From: an uncultured Eubacteriales bacterium
GTDB lineage: Bacteria > Bacillota > Clostridia > Christensenellales > Aristaeellaceae
Direction of reading: 5' to 3'
Assembly: GCA_900553315.1 (NCBI GenBank)
Contig: USCW01000124.1
Location: 1 to 5,498 of the forward strand
Length of the DNA stretch: 5,498 nucleotides
Part shown: positions 1-5,462 of the stretch, in pieces
Position numbering within the stretch: position 1 is the stretch's first letter
Layout of the letters: every line of letters begins with the position of its first letter
Notes under the pieces: generated by a model
Told to the model about the DNA's origin: nothing
Databases searched by the model: none
Seen by the model: only the letters and a program-made list of their open reading frames with translations
Position numbers and translations under genes: made by a program

Positions 1-40
1 CGAGGGAGGGGGCTTCTCTACAGAGAAGCCCCCTCCCTCG
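1..40. repeat. Perfect 19-bp inverted repeat after sipL, copy 1 of a hairpin family
   Basis: Two perfectly complementary 19-base arms (1-19 and 22-40) flank a two-base centre; realistically an 18-bp stem with a four-base loop. It begins 7 bases past the stop of the SipL-like gene. The sequence is the same as the copy at 1635-1682 read on the opposite strand, apart from one base, and shares the GCTTCTCT/AGAGAAGC core with the copy at 5463-5498. It could be a transcription terminator or an mRNA 3'-end stabiliser, but the bases that would hold a U-tract for minus-strand transcripts lie outside the window. On the plus side no T-run follows. Confidence 0.9.
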
Positions 41-47
41 CTAAACC

Positions 48-1580
48 TTACACATCCCTGTGCCATACGAGAACGGATTGGCCGGAGGCGGGGGGAGCGG
101 ATTGGAGAGCGGGGTTGAGATCGAGAAGCTGAGACTGAGGGAGACGGTAGCGGCGGGCAATGTCCCAAACAGCCTCGCCCGGCTGCGTGAAATAAAGTAT
201 CAGACAGTCGCTGGGACTGTCAGCGGAAACCCGCTCCGCCTCCGTCGCCATCTGCACCTCCTGCGTATCCAAGCCGCTGGCGGTGAGGTGCAGAATATAC
301 TTCATTTCTACCCGATCGCTGGTGATCGCGCTCATGTCCACATCCCCCGCACGCAGGGAAAGGAAATCCTCCGGCCCTGTCTGCGCCGCAAAGGTCATGC
401 TGAAGGGCTCCTCTTGATAGATCGCCACCGGCGCGGCGCTGTCGTCCGTCATGTACAGCAGCGTCACCTCCAGCATCCCTTCCACCGTCAGCCGCCCGCC
501 GATCTGCTCCCGACCCGTCAGCACCGGCGAAACAAACCCACACAGCACCGTCCGCACCGCCGGACTGCCCTCGGGCAGCATCAGCATCAGCTTCCCACTT
601 TCGGCAGCAGTAATAAAGCGGTTCCCCGTGCGGCAGCGAACGGGCGCGCAGGTCAGCCGCAGATCGTCCCCCGCGGTGGTGTACGCATCCTTCAGCACCG
701 TCACATTCTCCTGCCGATCCGCCCACGCGGTCAGCCCGAGCAGCACCTCCGCCCGCAGCGTGCGCTGACCCTCGGCGGTCTCCTGACTGACGACTGCCAC
801 ATCCTTGACGACGGCGCGTGCTTCCAACTGCTCGCCATCCTCGCCGGTGAGCTCCACCGTCAGGTCGAAGGGCATGGTGTGCCGCGTGACGCATAGGGGC
901 TTTCCCGGCGTGGCGGAGGCGTGACACACCTCCAGCGCCACCGTGCCGCTGACCCCTGCGCGGCCCAGTCCGCCCGTGACCTCGGTGATCTGCGGACGCG
1001 CCGTGCCATAAAGCGTTTCCGTGACCTGCAAGCCCTCCGGCAAATCGAATTCCTCCCGCAGCAGCGTTTCATTCTCGCCCTGCGCGACGGTACGCTTGAG
1101 GCTGAGCTGCTGAGTGAGCAGCTCCAGACCATCCACACCGGTGATCCCCGTCAGCGCCGTCATGGGTTGTGCTGAAAGCACGCGGCAGCGCACCTGCACC
1201 ACGGCGCGAAGGCTGAGGCGGCCATTTGTTGCCGTAGCCTCCACATGCTCCACGGTTGCGTCGCCTCGGCAGAGCATTCGCGGCTGTGCGCCGGGCACGT
1301 CCAAGGTATGGGTGAAATCCGCGCTGGCCTCAATGGATTGCAGCTTATCCGGGTCGCCCTGTGTATAGAGCGCGTGAAAAATGACCCGCCCCGTGACGAC
1401 GACCCTGTCCTGCTGGCTTTCCATGCCCTCGACCACCGCCATGCCCCCGGCGGAAAGCACCCGCGCTTCCTCCCGCAAGCCGCCCGGCAGCGTGATCTCC
1501 CCTTCCACCACAGCCTGTCCCTCTCCGCTCCCCACCAGCCGCTCCATCTGTATATTCTCCCGCAGGCACTTCATCTCCAT
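48..1580 (-). CDS. sipL: SipL-like spore coat morphogenetic protein (DUF3794/SPOCS repeats + C-terminal LysM)
   Basis: A 510-residue protein, close to the length of Clostridioides difficile SipL, which binds SpoIVA and anchors the basal coat layer to the forespore surface from the mother cell. Seen: no signal peptide or membrane segment, as expected for a mother-cell cytosolic protein. Three beta-rich DUF3794-type units lie at roughly 30-140, 175-290 and 325-440; strands such as VVTGRVIFHALY (62-73) and LTVEGMLEVTLLY (364-376) are typical. A LysM domain ends the protein at about 461-506 (YFTQPGEAVWDIARRY, then LLDLNP and a GQSVLV end). The ATG at 1580 is chosen because GGGGG lies 7 bases upstream; the in-frame ATG at 1598 has no ribosome binding site. 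It follows the PrsA-like gene by 118 bases containing a large hairpin and a possible sigma-E promoter. Clostridia often carry several DUF3794-LysM proteins, so orthology with SipL is probable, not proven. Confidence 0.85.
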   Translation of the reverse strand: MEMKCLRENIQMERLVGSGEGQAVVEGEITLPGGLREEARVLSAGGMAVVEGMESQQDRVVVTGRVIFHALYTQGDPDKLQSIEASADFTHTLDVPGAQPRMLCRGDATVEHVEATATNGRLSLRAVVQVRCRVLSAQPMTALTGITGVDGLELLTQQLSLKRTVAQGENETLLREEFDLPEGLQVTETLYGTARPQITEVTGGLGRAGVSGTVALEVCHASATPGKPLCVTRHTMPFDLTVELTGEDGEQLEARAVVKDVAVVSQETAEGQRTLRAEVLLGLTAWADRQENVTVLKDAYTTAGDDLRLTCAPVRCRTGNRFITAAESGKLMLMLPEGSPAVRTVLCGFVSPVLTGREQIGGRLTVEGMLEVTLLYMTDDSAAPVAIYQEEPFSMTFAAQTGPEDFLSLRAGDVDMSAITSDRVEMKYILHLTASGLDTQEVQMATEAERVSADSPSDCLILYFTQPGEAVWDIARRYRLPQSQLLDLNPALQSAPPASGQSVLVWHRDV

Positions 1581-1587
1581 CTTTCTT

Positions 1588-1612
1588 CCCCCTTGCATGA
1601 TTTCTACAAGGG
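1588..1612 (-). promoter_or_regulatory. sipL ribosome binding site within a small hairpin
   Basis: The Shine-Dalgarno run GGGGG (1588-1592) sits 7 bases before the ATG at 1580 and fixes the start. On the minus strand CCCTTG (1607-1612) can pair with CAAGGG (1590-1595), giving a 6-bp stem over an 11-base loop, extendable by one wobble and one A-T pair. The stem would cover part of the Shine-Dalgarno run. Whether it forms in the cell is inference. Confidence 0.4.
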
Positions 1613-1639
1613 TATATGCGGAGGAGGCGGTTGGTATGC
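1611..1639 (-). promoter_or_regulatory. Candidate sigma-E (mother-cell) promoter for sipL
   Basis: On the minus strand GCATACC (1633-1639) and CATATACC (1611-1618) are separated by exactly 14 bases. Against the Bacillus sigma-E consensus (KMATATT, 14-base spacer, CATACAMT) they match 5 of 7 and 6 of 8 positions. The predicted start of transcription, near 1604-1606, would give a leader of about 25 bases with an intact ribosome binding site. The -35 element overlaps the foot of the 1635-1682 hairpin. Mother-cell sigma-E control suits a SipL-like coat protein, but the match is imperfect and not proven. Confidence 0.35.
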
Positions 1640-1682
1640 GAGGGAGGAGGCTTCTCTGTAGAGAAGCCCCCTCCCTCGCATA
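1635..1682 (-). repeat. 23-bp-stem inverted repeat between prsA-like gene and sipL, hairpin family copy 2
   Basis: Arms 1635-1657 and 1660-1682 pair over 23 positions. The single non-Watson-Crick position (1648/1669) is a G-U wobble in a minus-strand transcript but an A-C mismatch in a plus-strand one. It begins 16 bases past the PrsA-like stop codon. No U-tract follows on the minus strand (the bases read CCAACCGCC), so it is not a textbook intrinsic terminator for the upstream gene; a T5 run on the plus side (1682-1687 region) would favour plus-direction termination. Alternatives are a 3'-end stabiliser, an attenuator between the two genes, or a dispersed repeat. Confidence 0.85.
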
Positions 1683-1698
1683 TTTTTACATTCTCTTC

Positions 1699-3186
1699 TT
1701 AGTCGTCCAGCAGATCGCGGTGGGTCGTGATCTTCATGCCGTCGGCGTTCTTCCAGTCCTCCACCTGCGCGTCGTAGGTGTCGTTCTGCTTCGTCGTCAG
1801 CAGCGAGGAGGTCAGACTGTCGCGCACGGTTTCCAGATCAATGGGACCCTCGGTCACATCATCCGCGTACAGCAGAATATGCGTGCCGAACTGCGTCCGC
1901 ACCTGCCCGGATACGTCGCCCACCTTCTCCAGCGCCATGGCCGCCGCCAAGAAATCGCTGTCAAAGGAGGTGTAACCCTCGCAAACCGCATAGCCGCCGT
2001 TCTTACGTGCGGTGCTGCCGCTCGCCATGCCGCTGTCGTCGTTGTACTCGGCAATCATCACGTCGAAGTCCGCACCGTTGGCCAGCTTCGCCAGGATGTC
2101 GTCCGCCTTGTCGCTCAGGTTCGCCCAGCCAGCCTCACGGGCCGCCGTCAGCTGCTCCTGATAGAAAGCCAGCTCCGCCTGCGCCTGAGCCAGCTGCTTC
2201 GCCAGATCCTGCACGTCCTCGTTCACATCGGAGGTGAAGTCCGCCGTCAAGTCGCTGACCGTCGCAACGGTGGATACGCCCTCAGGCTGCTCCATCGTCA
2301 CCTTCACCTGCGCCGTCACATCCTCCACCGTCACATCCGTATCGCTGCCCAGCGCGTCACGCACGCTGCTGGTCAGGGTGGACACCGCGTTGTTCTTGTC
2401 GGTGATCTTGGTGTTCAGCTCATCAATGACCGCCTGATCCGCATCCGAGAACTTCAGCAGAATTTGCTTCACCAGACGCACACCGGCAGGCGCATAATAT
2501 ACCGCGCTGCCGTTGTTCTTCGCGGTCACGTAAGAGGAAGGCGTCGCGTCGTAGGTCTCCTTCTGAGAGGCCACCTTCGCGTCAAAGTCCGCCTGCAGCT
2601 CCTCTTCGGTCACGGTCACGTCCTTGATGACGTAGTCCTTCAGCTTCTCTTCCGCCTTGGACTGCTTCTCCGCTTCCACATACGCGTCATGGGAGTAGCT
2701 CATCTCTGCCAGACGGGCTTCCAGCGCCGCGTCCAGCTCGTCTCCGGTCAGCTCGGTGTCGGCGAATTCCTGAGCCTTCAGGCTGTCCTTCAGGGAAGCC
2801 CAATTCTTATCTGCCGCGCTGTTGATTTCTTCCAGCTCCGCGTCGGTGAATTCGTCCAGCTTCAGGGAATGCGCCATCAGCGTCTTCACGCTGTTTTTCA
2901 CCAGCGAATCCATCACGCTGTCCTTGGTGTTGGCGATGTTGGTCGCGCTGGTCGCGTCATAGCTGGAACCGAACATGCTGTACATATACGCCATGTAGTT
3001 CAGCTGATACTCCACATTGTTCAGCACCTGACCCTTGGTATACACGATGTCGTCCCCGCCGGCGGGATAGGACACACGAATGACTTCCCGACCGAGATCG
3101 ACAGCCTGATCCTTCTCAACGAGGGCGCAGCCGGTCAGCAGCATGGACACGACCAACATGCACGCCAGAATTGCCTTTTTACGCAC
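1699..3186 (-). CDS. PrsA/SurA-like peptidyl-prolyl isomerase (foldase) lipoprotein
   Basis: A 495-residue secreted lipoprotein, probably assisting folding of exported proteins on the outer face of the membrane. Seen: a start of the type MRKK, a hydrophobic stretch and the lipobox LLTGC, with Cys20 as the lipidated residue; then a helical, acidic chaperone-like region (about 45-215) as in SurA_N/PrsA proteins. Parvulin-type sequence follows: a first strand near 236-247 (VRLVKQILLKF), a helix segment near 360-385 (DDILAKLANGADFDVMIAEY) and the end motif VRTQFGTHILLY (429-440). About 110 residues, including a likely coiled coil at 318-352, lie between the first strand and the helix, and the usual His of the first strand is Gln. 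Catalysis is therefore doubtful while chaperone function is likely. The GTG at 3186 is chosen: GGAGAG lies 7 bases upstream and the signal peptide then starts normally. The TTG at 3201 overlaps that ribosome binding site. Confidence 0.85.
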   Translation of the reverse strand: MRKKAILACMLVVSMLLTGCALVEKDQAVDLGREVIRVSYPAGGDDIVYTKGQVLNNVEYQLNYMAYMYSMFGSSYDATSATNIANTKDSVMDSLVKNSVKTLMAHSLKLDEFTDAELEEINSAADKNWASLKDSLKAQEFADTELTGDELDAALEARLAEMSYSHDAYVEAEKQSKAEEKLKDYVIKDVTVTEEELQADFDAKVASQKETYDATPSSYVTAKNNGSAVYYAPAGVRLVKQILLKFSDADQAVIDELNTKITDKNNAVSTLTSSVRDALGSDTDVTVEDVTAQVKVTMEQPEGVSTVATVSDLTADFTSDVNEDVQDLAKQLAQAQAELAFYQEQLTAAREAGWANLSDKADDILAKLANGADFDVMIAEYNDDSGMASGSTARKNGGYAVCEGYTSFDSDFLAAAMALEKVGDVSGQVRTQFGTHILLYADDVTEGPIDLETVRDSLTSSLLTTKQNDTYDAQVEDWKNADGMKITTHRDLLDD

Positions 3187-3193
3187 GATACGT

Positions 3194-3199
3194 CTCTCC
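3194..3199 (-). promoter_or_regulatory. Ribosome binding site deciding a GTG start for the foldase
   Basis: GGAGAG on the minus strand, 7 bases before GTG at 3184-3186. An in-frame TTG at 3199-3201 touches this motif and has no purine-rich site of its own, so the GTG is preferred. Confidence 0.75.
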
Positions 3200-3233
3200 A
3201 ATCTGTGAAAAAGTAATAGAGCCCACTTCGCCT

Positions 3234-3263
3234 ATTATACCTCATGCCTTGCCGAAATGGCAA
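3234..3263 (-). promoter_or_regulatory. Sigma-A-type promoter of the foldase gene
   Basis: On the minus strand TTGCCA (3258-3263, 5 of 6 to consensus) and a perfect TATAAT (3234-3239) are separated by 18 bases. Transcription would start near 3227, giving a leader of about 41 bases before the GTG at 3186. The promoter means the foldase, and perhaps sipL by read-through, is expressed independently of the upstream ppx gene in vegetative cells. Confidence 0.8.
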
Positions 3264-3273
3264 GGAAATTTCC
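3247..3273. repeat. Palindromes overlapping the foldase promoter -35 (candidate operator)
   Basis: A perfect 7-bp inverted repeat, CCTTGCC and GGCAAGG with a five-base centre (3247-3265), covers the -35 hexamer, and the 10-base palindrome GGAAATTTCC (3264-3273) abuts it upstream. Such symmetry is compatible with binding of a dimeric regulator, or with a weak hairpin after ppx. There is no U-tract, so a terminator is unlikely. No specific regulator is recognised. Confidence 0.4.
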
Positions 3274-3320
3274 CTTTTTTCTGCACTTTCCTTTATGAAC
3301 GAACGGTAAACATTGCGGCC

Positions 3321-4235
3321 TTACCCGCAGATCTCGCCCCGAAGGTGATATTTCCGCTTGAGATACCCGTCCAGATTGCCGTATTCGCTCACCGTGACCT
3401 GCTCCCAGCCCAGCCGTTCCATGGCGCTGAGCAGAATGCAGATACCATGCACCACGATGTCCGCACGATGGGGCTGAAGTCCCGGCAGGCGCAGCCGCTC
3501 CTCCATGGGCATATCCGCCAGCCGGTCAGCCCACGCCTGCACCTCGCCGCGTGTCAGCGTCGTGCCGTGCATGTACGTCCGTTCCGTCCATGGGATGCCC
3601 TTGACCACCGCCGCCAGCGTGGTGAAGGTGCCGCCTACGCCGATCCACTTCTCCGGCGCTTTCATCTCCGGATGCTTCGCCAGTTCCGTCTTCATGATGC
3701 TTCGCGCCAGCGCACATACGGCGGGCACGTCCTTCCGAGATGCAATGGGCATTCGCTGGAACAGTCTTACGGCGCCCATCTGACAGCTGAACGCGCAGTC
3801 GATCTGTGCTCCCTGCCCCACGACCAGCTCTGTGGAGCCGCCGCCAATATCGATCACGCCGCAGTATTCCCCGTCCGTAGCCCCCTGAAAGGACAAGGAC
3901 GCTTCTTCCTCTCCGGAGCAGATATGCAGCGCAAGCCCTGTTTCGTTCAGCAGCTGCTGGGTGAACGCCGCCTGATTGGCCGCATCCCGCGTGGCGCTGG
4001 TGGCAAACAGGTCGATCTGCTCCGCGCCTTGAGCCCGGGCGGATTCCGCCATGCGCTTCACCGCCGCCGTCGCCGCATCCATGCTTGCGACGCTCAGATT
4101 ACCCTGCGCGTCCAGTCCCGCAAAGAGCCGCGTTCCCTCGCGGTCCCGCAGGAGCTTCCGCCCCTCCTGTCCGCTGATTTCCGCCAGAAGCATACGCACC
4201 GAGTTGGAGCCAATACCGATGACAGCCGCCTTCAT
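3321..4235 (-). CDS. ppx: Ppx/GppA family phosphatase (exopolyphosphatase / pppGpp phosphohydrolase), short form
   Basis: A 304-residue cytosolic member of the Ppx/GppA family of the actin-like ATPase fold, which removes terminal phosphate from polyphosphate or pppGpp. Motifs in order: GIGSNSVRML (7-16), FATSATRDAANQ (77-88), SGEEEASLSFQGA (107-119, holding the catalytic Glu region), GVIDIGGGSTELV (126-138), GVGGTFTTLAAV (199-210), LPGLQPHRADIVVHG (250-264) and VSEYGNLDGYL (282-292). The length fits the two-domain short form without the C-terminal HD-like domain of E. coli Ppx, so substrate preference cannot be told. The first motif has Gly7 where most members have Asp. ATG at 4235 is chosen because GGAGG lies 8 bases upstream; an upstream ATG at 4292 would start inside the divIC terminator. 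Linkage of this family to yabPQ-divIC is common in Clostridia. No clear promoter lies in the roughly 47 bases between terminator and start. Confidence 0.9.
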   Translation of the reverse strand: MKAAVIGIGSNSVRMLLAEISGQEGRKLLRDREGTRLFAGLDAQGNLSVASMDAATAAVKRMAESARAQGAEQIDLFATSATRDAANQAAFTQQLLNETGLALHICSGEEEASLSFQGATDGEYCGVIDIGGGSTELVVGQGAQIDCAFSCQMGAVRLFQRMPIASRKDVPAVCALARSIMKTELAKHPEMKAPEKWIGVGGTFTTLAAVVKGIPWTERTYMHGTTLTRGEVQAWADRLADMPMEERLRLPGLQPHRADIVVHGICILLSAMERLGWEQVTVSEYGNLDGYLKRKYHLRGEICG

Positions 4236-4243
4236 GCCGTCGT

Positions 4244-4248
4244 CCTCC
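4244..4248 (-). promoter_or_regulatory. Strong ribosome binding site setting the ppx start
   Basis: AAAAGGAGG on the minus strand, its GGAGG core 8 bases before the ATG at 4235. It rejects the longer reading frame from 4292. Confidence 0.85.
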
Positions 4249-4282
4249 TTTTTATCTTGCGTAATCAAAAAGCGCAAATGCG

Positions 4283-4320
4283 AAAAAACCATCCCCTCGC
4301 GTTTCCGCGAAGAGACGGTT
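4283..4320 (-). terminator. Intrinsic terminator after divIC
   Basis: On the minus strand two 15-base arms (4306-4320 and 4287-4301) pair at every position, with three G-U wobbles, around a GAAA tetraloop (GNRA type), and end in a run of six T (4283-4288, the last two within the stem). It starts 5 bases beyond the divIC stop codon. This is the best terminator in the window and closes the yabP-yabQ-divIC unit, at least partly isolating ppx. Confidence 0.9.
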
Positions 4321-4325
4321 CCGTT

Positions 4326-4676
4326 TTATGGTTCGGCGGGCTGCACGGTGCTCACAGCCTGTGCCAGCTCCGCGTCCGTGCTGTCATAGAGCGCACCGGG
4401 ATTGATGATCTCGAAGCGCAGCTCGCCGGGCTTGACATACTGATAATCGCTGCGTGCGCGGCTCTCAATATAGCTTTCGGTGCCGACCTGCATCGTTTCC
4501 TGCGTCAGATTTTCCTGCTCACGCTTGAGGCTGCTCAGCTGGCTGGTGAGGGTTTCCTCCTGGGCGCGCAATTCCTCCGTGCGGCGGTTGACCCCGCGGG
4601 AAGCGCCCCAAAACAGCAGCAGCGCCGCCGCGCAGATCGCCGCCATTTTCGTCCAGCGCAGCTCCTTGCCCTCCAT
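4326..4676 (-). CDS. divIC: Septum formation initiator, DivIC/FtsB family
   Basis: A 116-residue bitopic membrane protein of the divisome; DivIC forms a complex with FtsL and DivIB (FtsQ) and helps activate septal cell-wall synthesis. Seen: a short basic cytoplasmic end, one membrane helix (about 10-27, MAAICAAALLLFWG), a coiled coil (about 32-62), then the family motif ESYIESRARSDYQYVKPGELRF (68-89, interrupted here only by one conserved segment), and a short acidic tail. Length is normal. The ATG at 4676 has GGGAGGG ending 7 bases upstream. It lies 52 bases after yabQ, in the order seen widely in spore formers, and an intrinsic terminator follows its stop. In Bacillus divIC also needs vegetative expression, but no sigma-A promoter could be recognised in the short gap before it. 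Confidence 0.9.
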   Translation of the reverse strand: MEGKELRWTKMAAICAAALLLFWGASRGVNRRTEELRAQEETLTSQLSSLKREQENLTQETMQVGTESYIESRARSDYQYVKPGELRFEIINPGALYDSTDAELAQAVSTVQPAEP

Positions 4677-4728
4677 CTGTCTTCCCTCCCGTTGAGCCGG
4701 TAGCGAAAAAGCAGCCGCTTCATCCGTT

Positions 4729-5124
4729 TCAGGATGGATGCGCCGCTTTCGTATGTGCTCCGGTCTTTAACGGGTTATGTTCGCCTTCACTCAAGGCTTC
4801 TCCTGCCGACCTCGTTTTTTTTCTTTCTTTTTTCGATTGCAGCATTCCCAGCAGGGCTCCCGGCCCAGCCATCCATCCCGCGCCGCCCAGCAGCAGTCCC
4901 AGCAAAGCATACAGACGCAGCTCCTCCTCACGCCAACGCAGCAGGGCGGTCAGCACAGCGCACCCAAGGCTGAGGGCGAAGACCGCGTCCCATGCGGCGC
5001 TCAAGCGCGGAGTGCGTCTGCGCAGGAGGGACAGCACCTGCCACAAGGCGCCCAGCGCGATCCCGGCGCGGGTCAGCGCCAAAAAGATTTCCCCCTGCTG
5101 TGGGATCAAGAACAATCTCGTCAT
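4729..5124 (-). CDS. yabQ: Spore cortex biosynthesis protein YabQ
   Basis: A 131-residue polytopic membrane protein. YabQ of Bacillus subtilis sits in the forespore outer membrane and is needed for cortex formation. Seen: three hydrophobic helices (about 11-34, 43-62 and 69-95), the acidic-aromatic stretch WREEELRLYALLGLLLGG (64-81), which resembles the family's E-x-R-x-Y...G signature, and a charged tail (97-131) beginning KKERKK. It is shorter than the Bacillus protein of about 211 residues. The start MTRLFLIP at 5124 lies 4 bases past the yabP stop (TGATGAAATG), implying translational coupling; the only Shine-Dalgarno-like sequence, GGTGAT, is close and weak. The longer frame reaching 5247 would lie inside yabP. 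Coding-strand runs of A8 (4815-4822) and A6 (4828-4833) encode the lysine-rich tail. Confidence 0.85.
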   Translation of the reverse strand: MTRLFLIPQQGEIFLALTRAGIALGALWQVLSLLRRRTPRLSAAWDAVFALSLGCAVLTALLRWREEELRLYALLGLLLGGAGWMAGPGALLGMLQSKKERKKTRSAGEALSEGEHNPLKTGAHTKAAHPS

Positions 5125-5128
5125 TTCA

Positions 5129-5407
5129 TCACCGCAAGGCGCGCCGCAGGAAACCGCCCCGTTTCTGTGCGCCGCCCTCGTAGTGCATTCCGTCGATGGT
5201 ACCCTCCAGTGAGAGCTTGCCCTCCTCCAGCACAAGGCTGGACACATGCAGTCCTGCTCCGGTAATGACCAGCCGTCCCCCGTGGGTACTCAGCACGACC
5301 TGCCCGTCGTCGAAGCTCTCCACCTCCGTGACCCCCGTCAGCATTGCTTTCGCCCTCTTCTCCAGCACCATCCCATAATTCGGCTGCTGTCCCGTCTCTT
5401 CCCGCAT
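5129..5407 (-). CDS. yabP: Sporulation protein YabP
   Basis: A 92-residue soluble, beta-rich protein of the YabP/YqfC family. In Bacillus subtilis yabP belongs to the mother-cell sigma-E regulon and works with yabQ in spore envelope formation. Seen: the family pattern ltGVteVesFDdgqvvLsTHGG (23-44 region), followed by LVITGAGLHVSSLVLEEGKL (46-65) and LEGTIDGMHYE (67-77). A basic tail (QKRGGFLRRALR) ends it. Length is normal for the family. The ATG at 5407 is supported by AAAGGGGG ending 7 bases upstream. The stop TGA at 5129-5131 nearly overlaps the yabQ start. The usual upstream neighbour in Clostridia is a small S4-domain RNA-binding protein (yabO/rqcP), which would lie beyond the window edge. 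Confidence 0.92.
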   Translation of the reverse strand: MREETGQQPNYGMVLEKRAKAMLTGVTEVESFDDGQVVLSTHGGRLVITGAGLHVSSLVLEEGKLSLEGTIDGMHYEGGAQKRGGFLRRALR

Positions 5408-5427
5408 CCCCTCGCCCCCTTTGCCAA

Positions 5428-5435
5428 AGCGTATG
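5428..5435 (-). promoter_or_regulatory. Candidate sigma-E -10 element before yabP
   Basis: CATACGCT on the minus strand matches 7 of 8 positions of the Bacillus sigma-E -10 consensus (CATACAMT) and lies 20 bases before the yabP ATG, so the leader would be short but would keep the ribosome binding site. No recognisable sigma-E -35 sits 13 to 15 bases upstream (the region is pyrimidine-rich), so this is only suggestive. Confidence 0.3.
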
Positions 5436-5462
5436 CAAGTGGAGGGAAGGGAAGAACTCTGG

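Noticed and set aside
1..1682. CRISPR array or insertion-sequence ends, suggested by the repeated palindromes
   Set aside because: The copies are not regularly spaced, have no spacers, and no transposase or cas gene is present; target-site duplications are not visible.
1635..1682. Riboswitch or RNA leader for sipL
   Set aside because: It is a single long simple stem with a tiny loop, with no multi-branched core or ligand-type loops.
1381..3216. Plus-strand open frame of 611 codons opposite the foldase gene
   Set aside because: The product is a His/Arg/Leu-rich sequence with no family resemblance, typical of the antisense of a GC-rich gene; the minus-strand protein has a signal peptide, promoter and ribosome binding site.
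3171..4703. Plus-strand open frame of 510 codons spanning ppx and divIC
   Set aside because: It crosses two well-supported minus-strand genes and an intrinsic terminator, and its translation has shadow-like composition.
4535..4723. Small minus-strand frame beginning MKRLLFRYRLNG in the yabQ-divIC gap
   Set aside because: It overlaps divIC in another frame, becomes Arg/Cys/Ala-rich and resembles no family; no good ribosome binding site precedes it.
5125..5247. Longer YabQ start at 5247
   Set aside because: The extra residues lie entirely within yabP in another frame and are Cys/Arg-rich; family similarity begins at MTRLFLIP.
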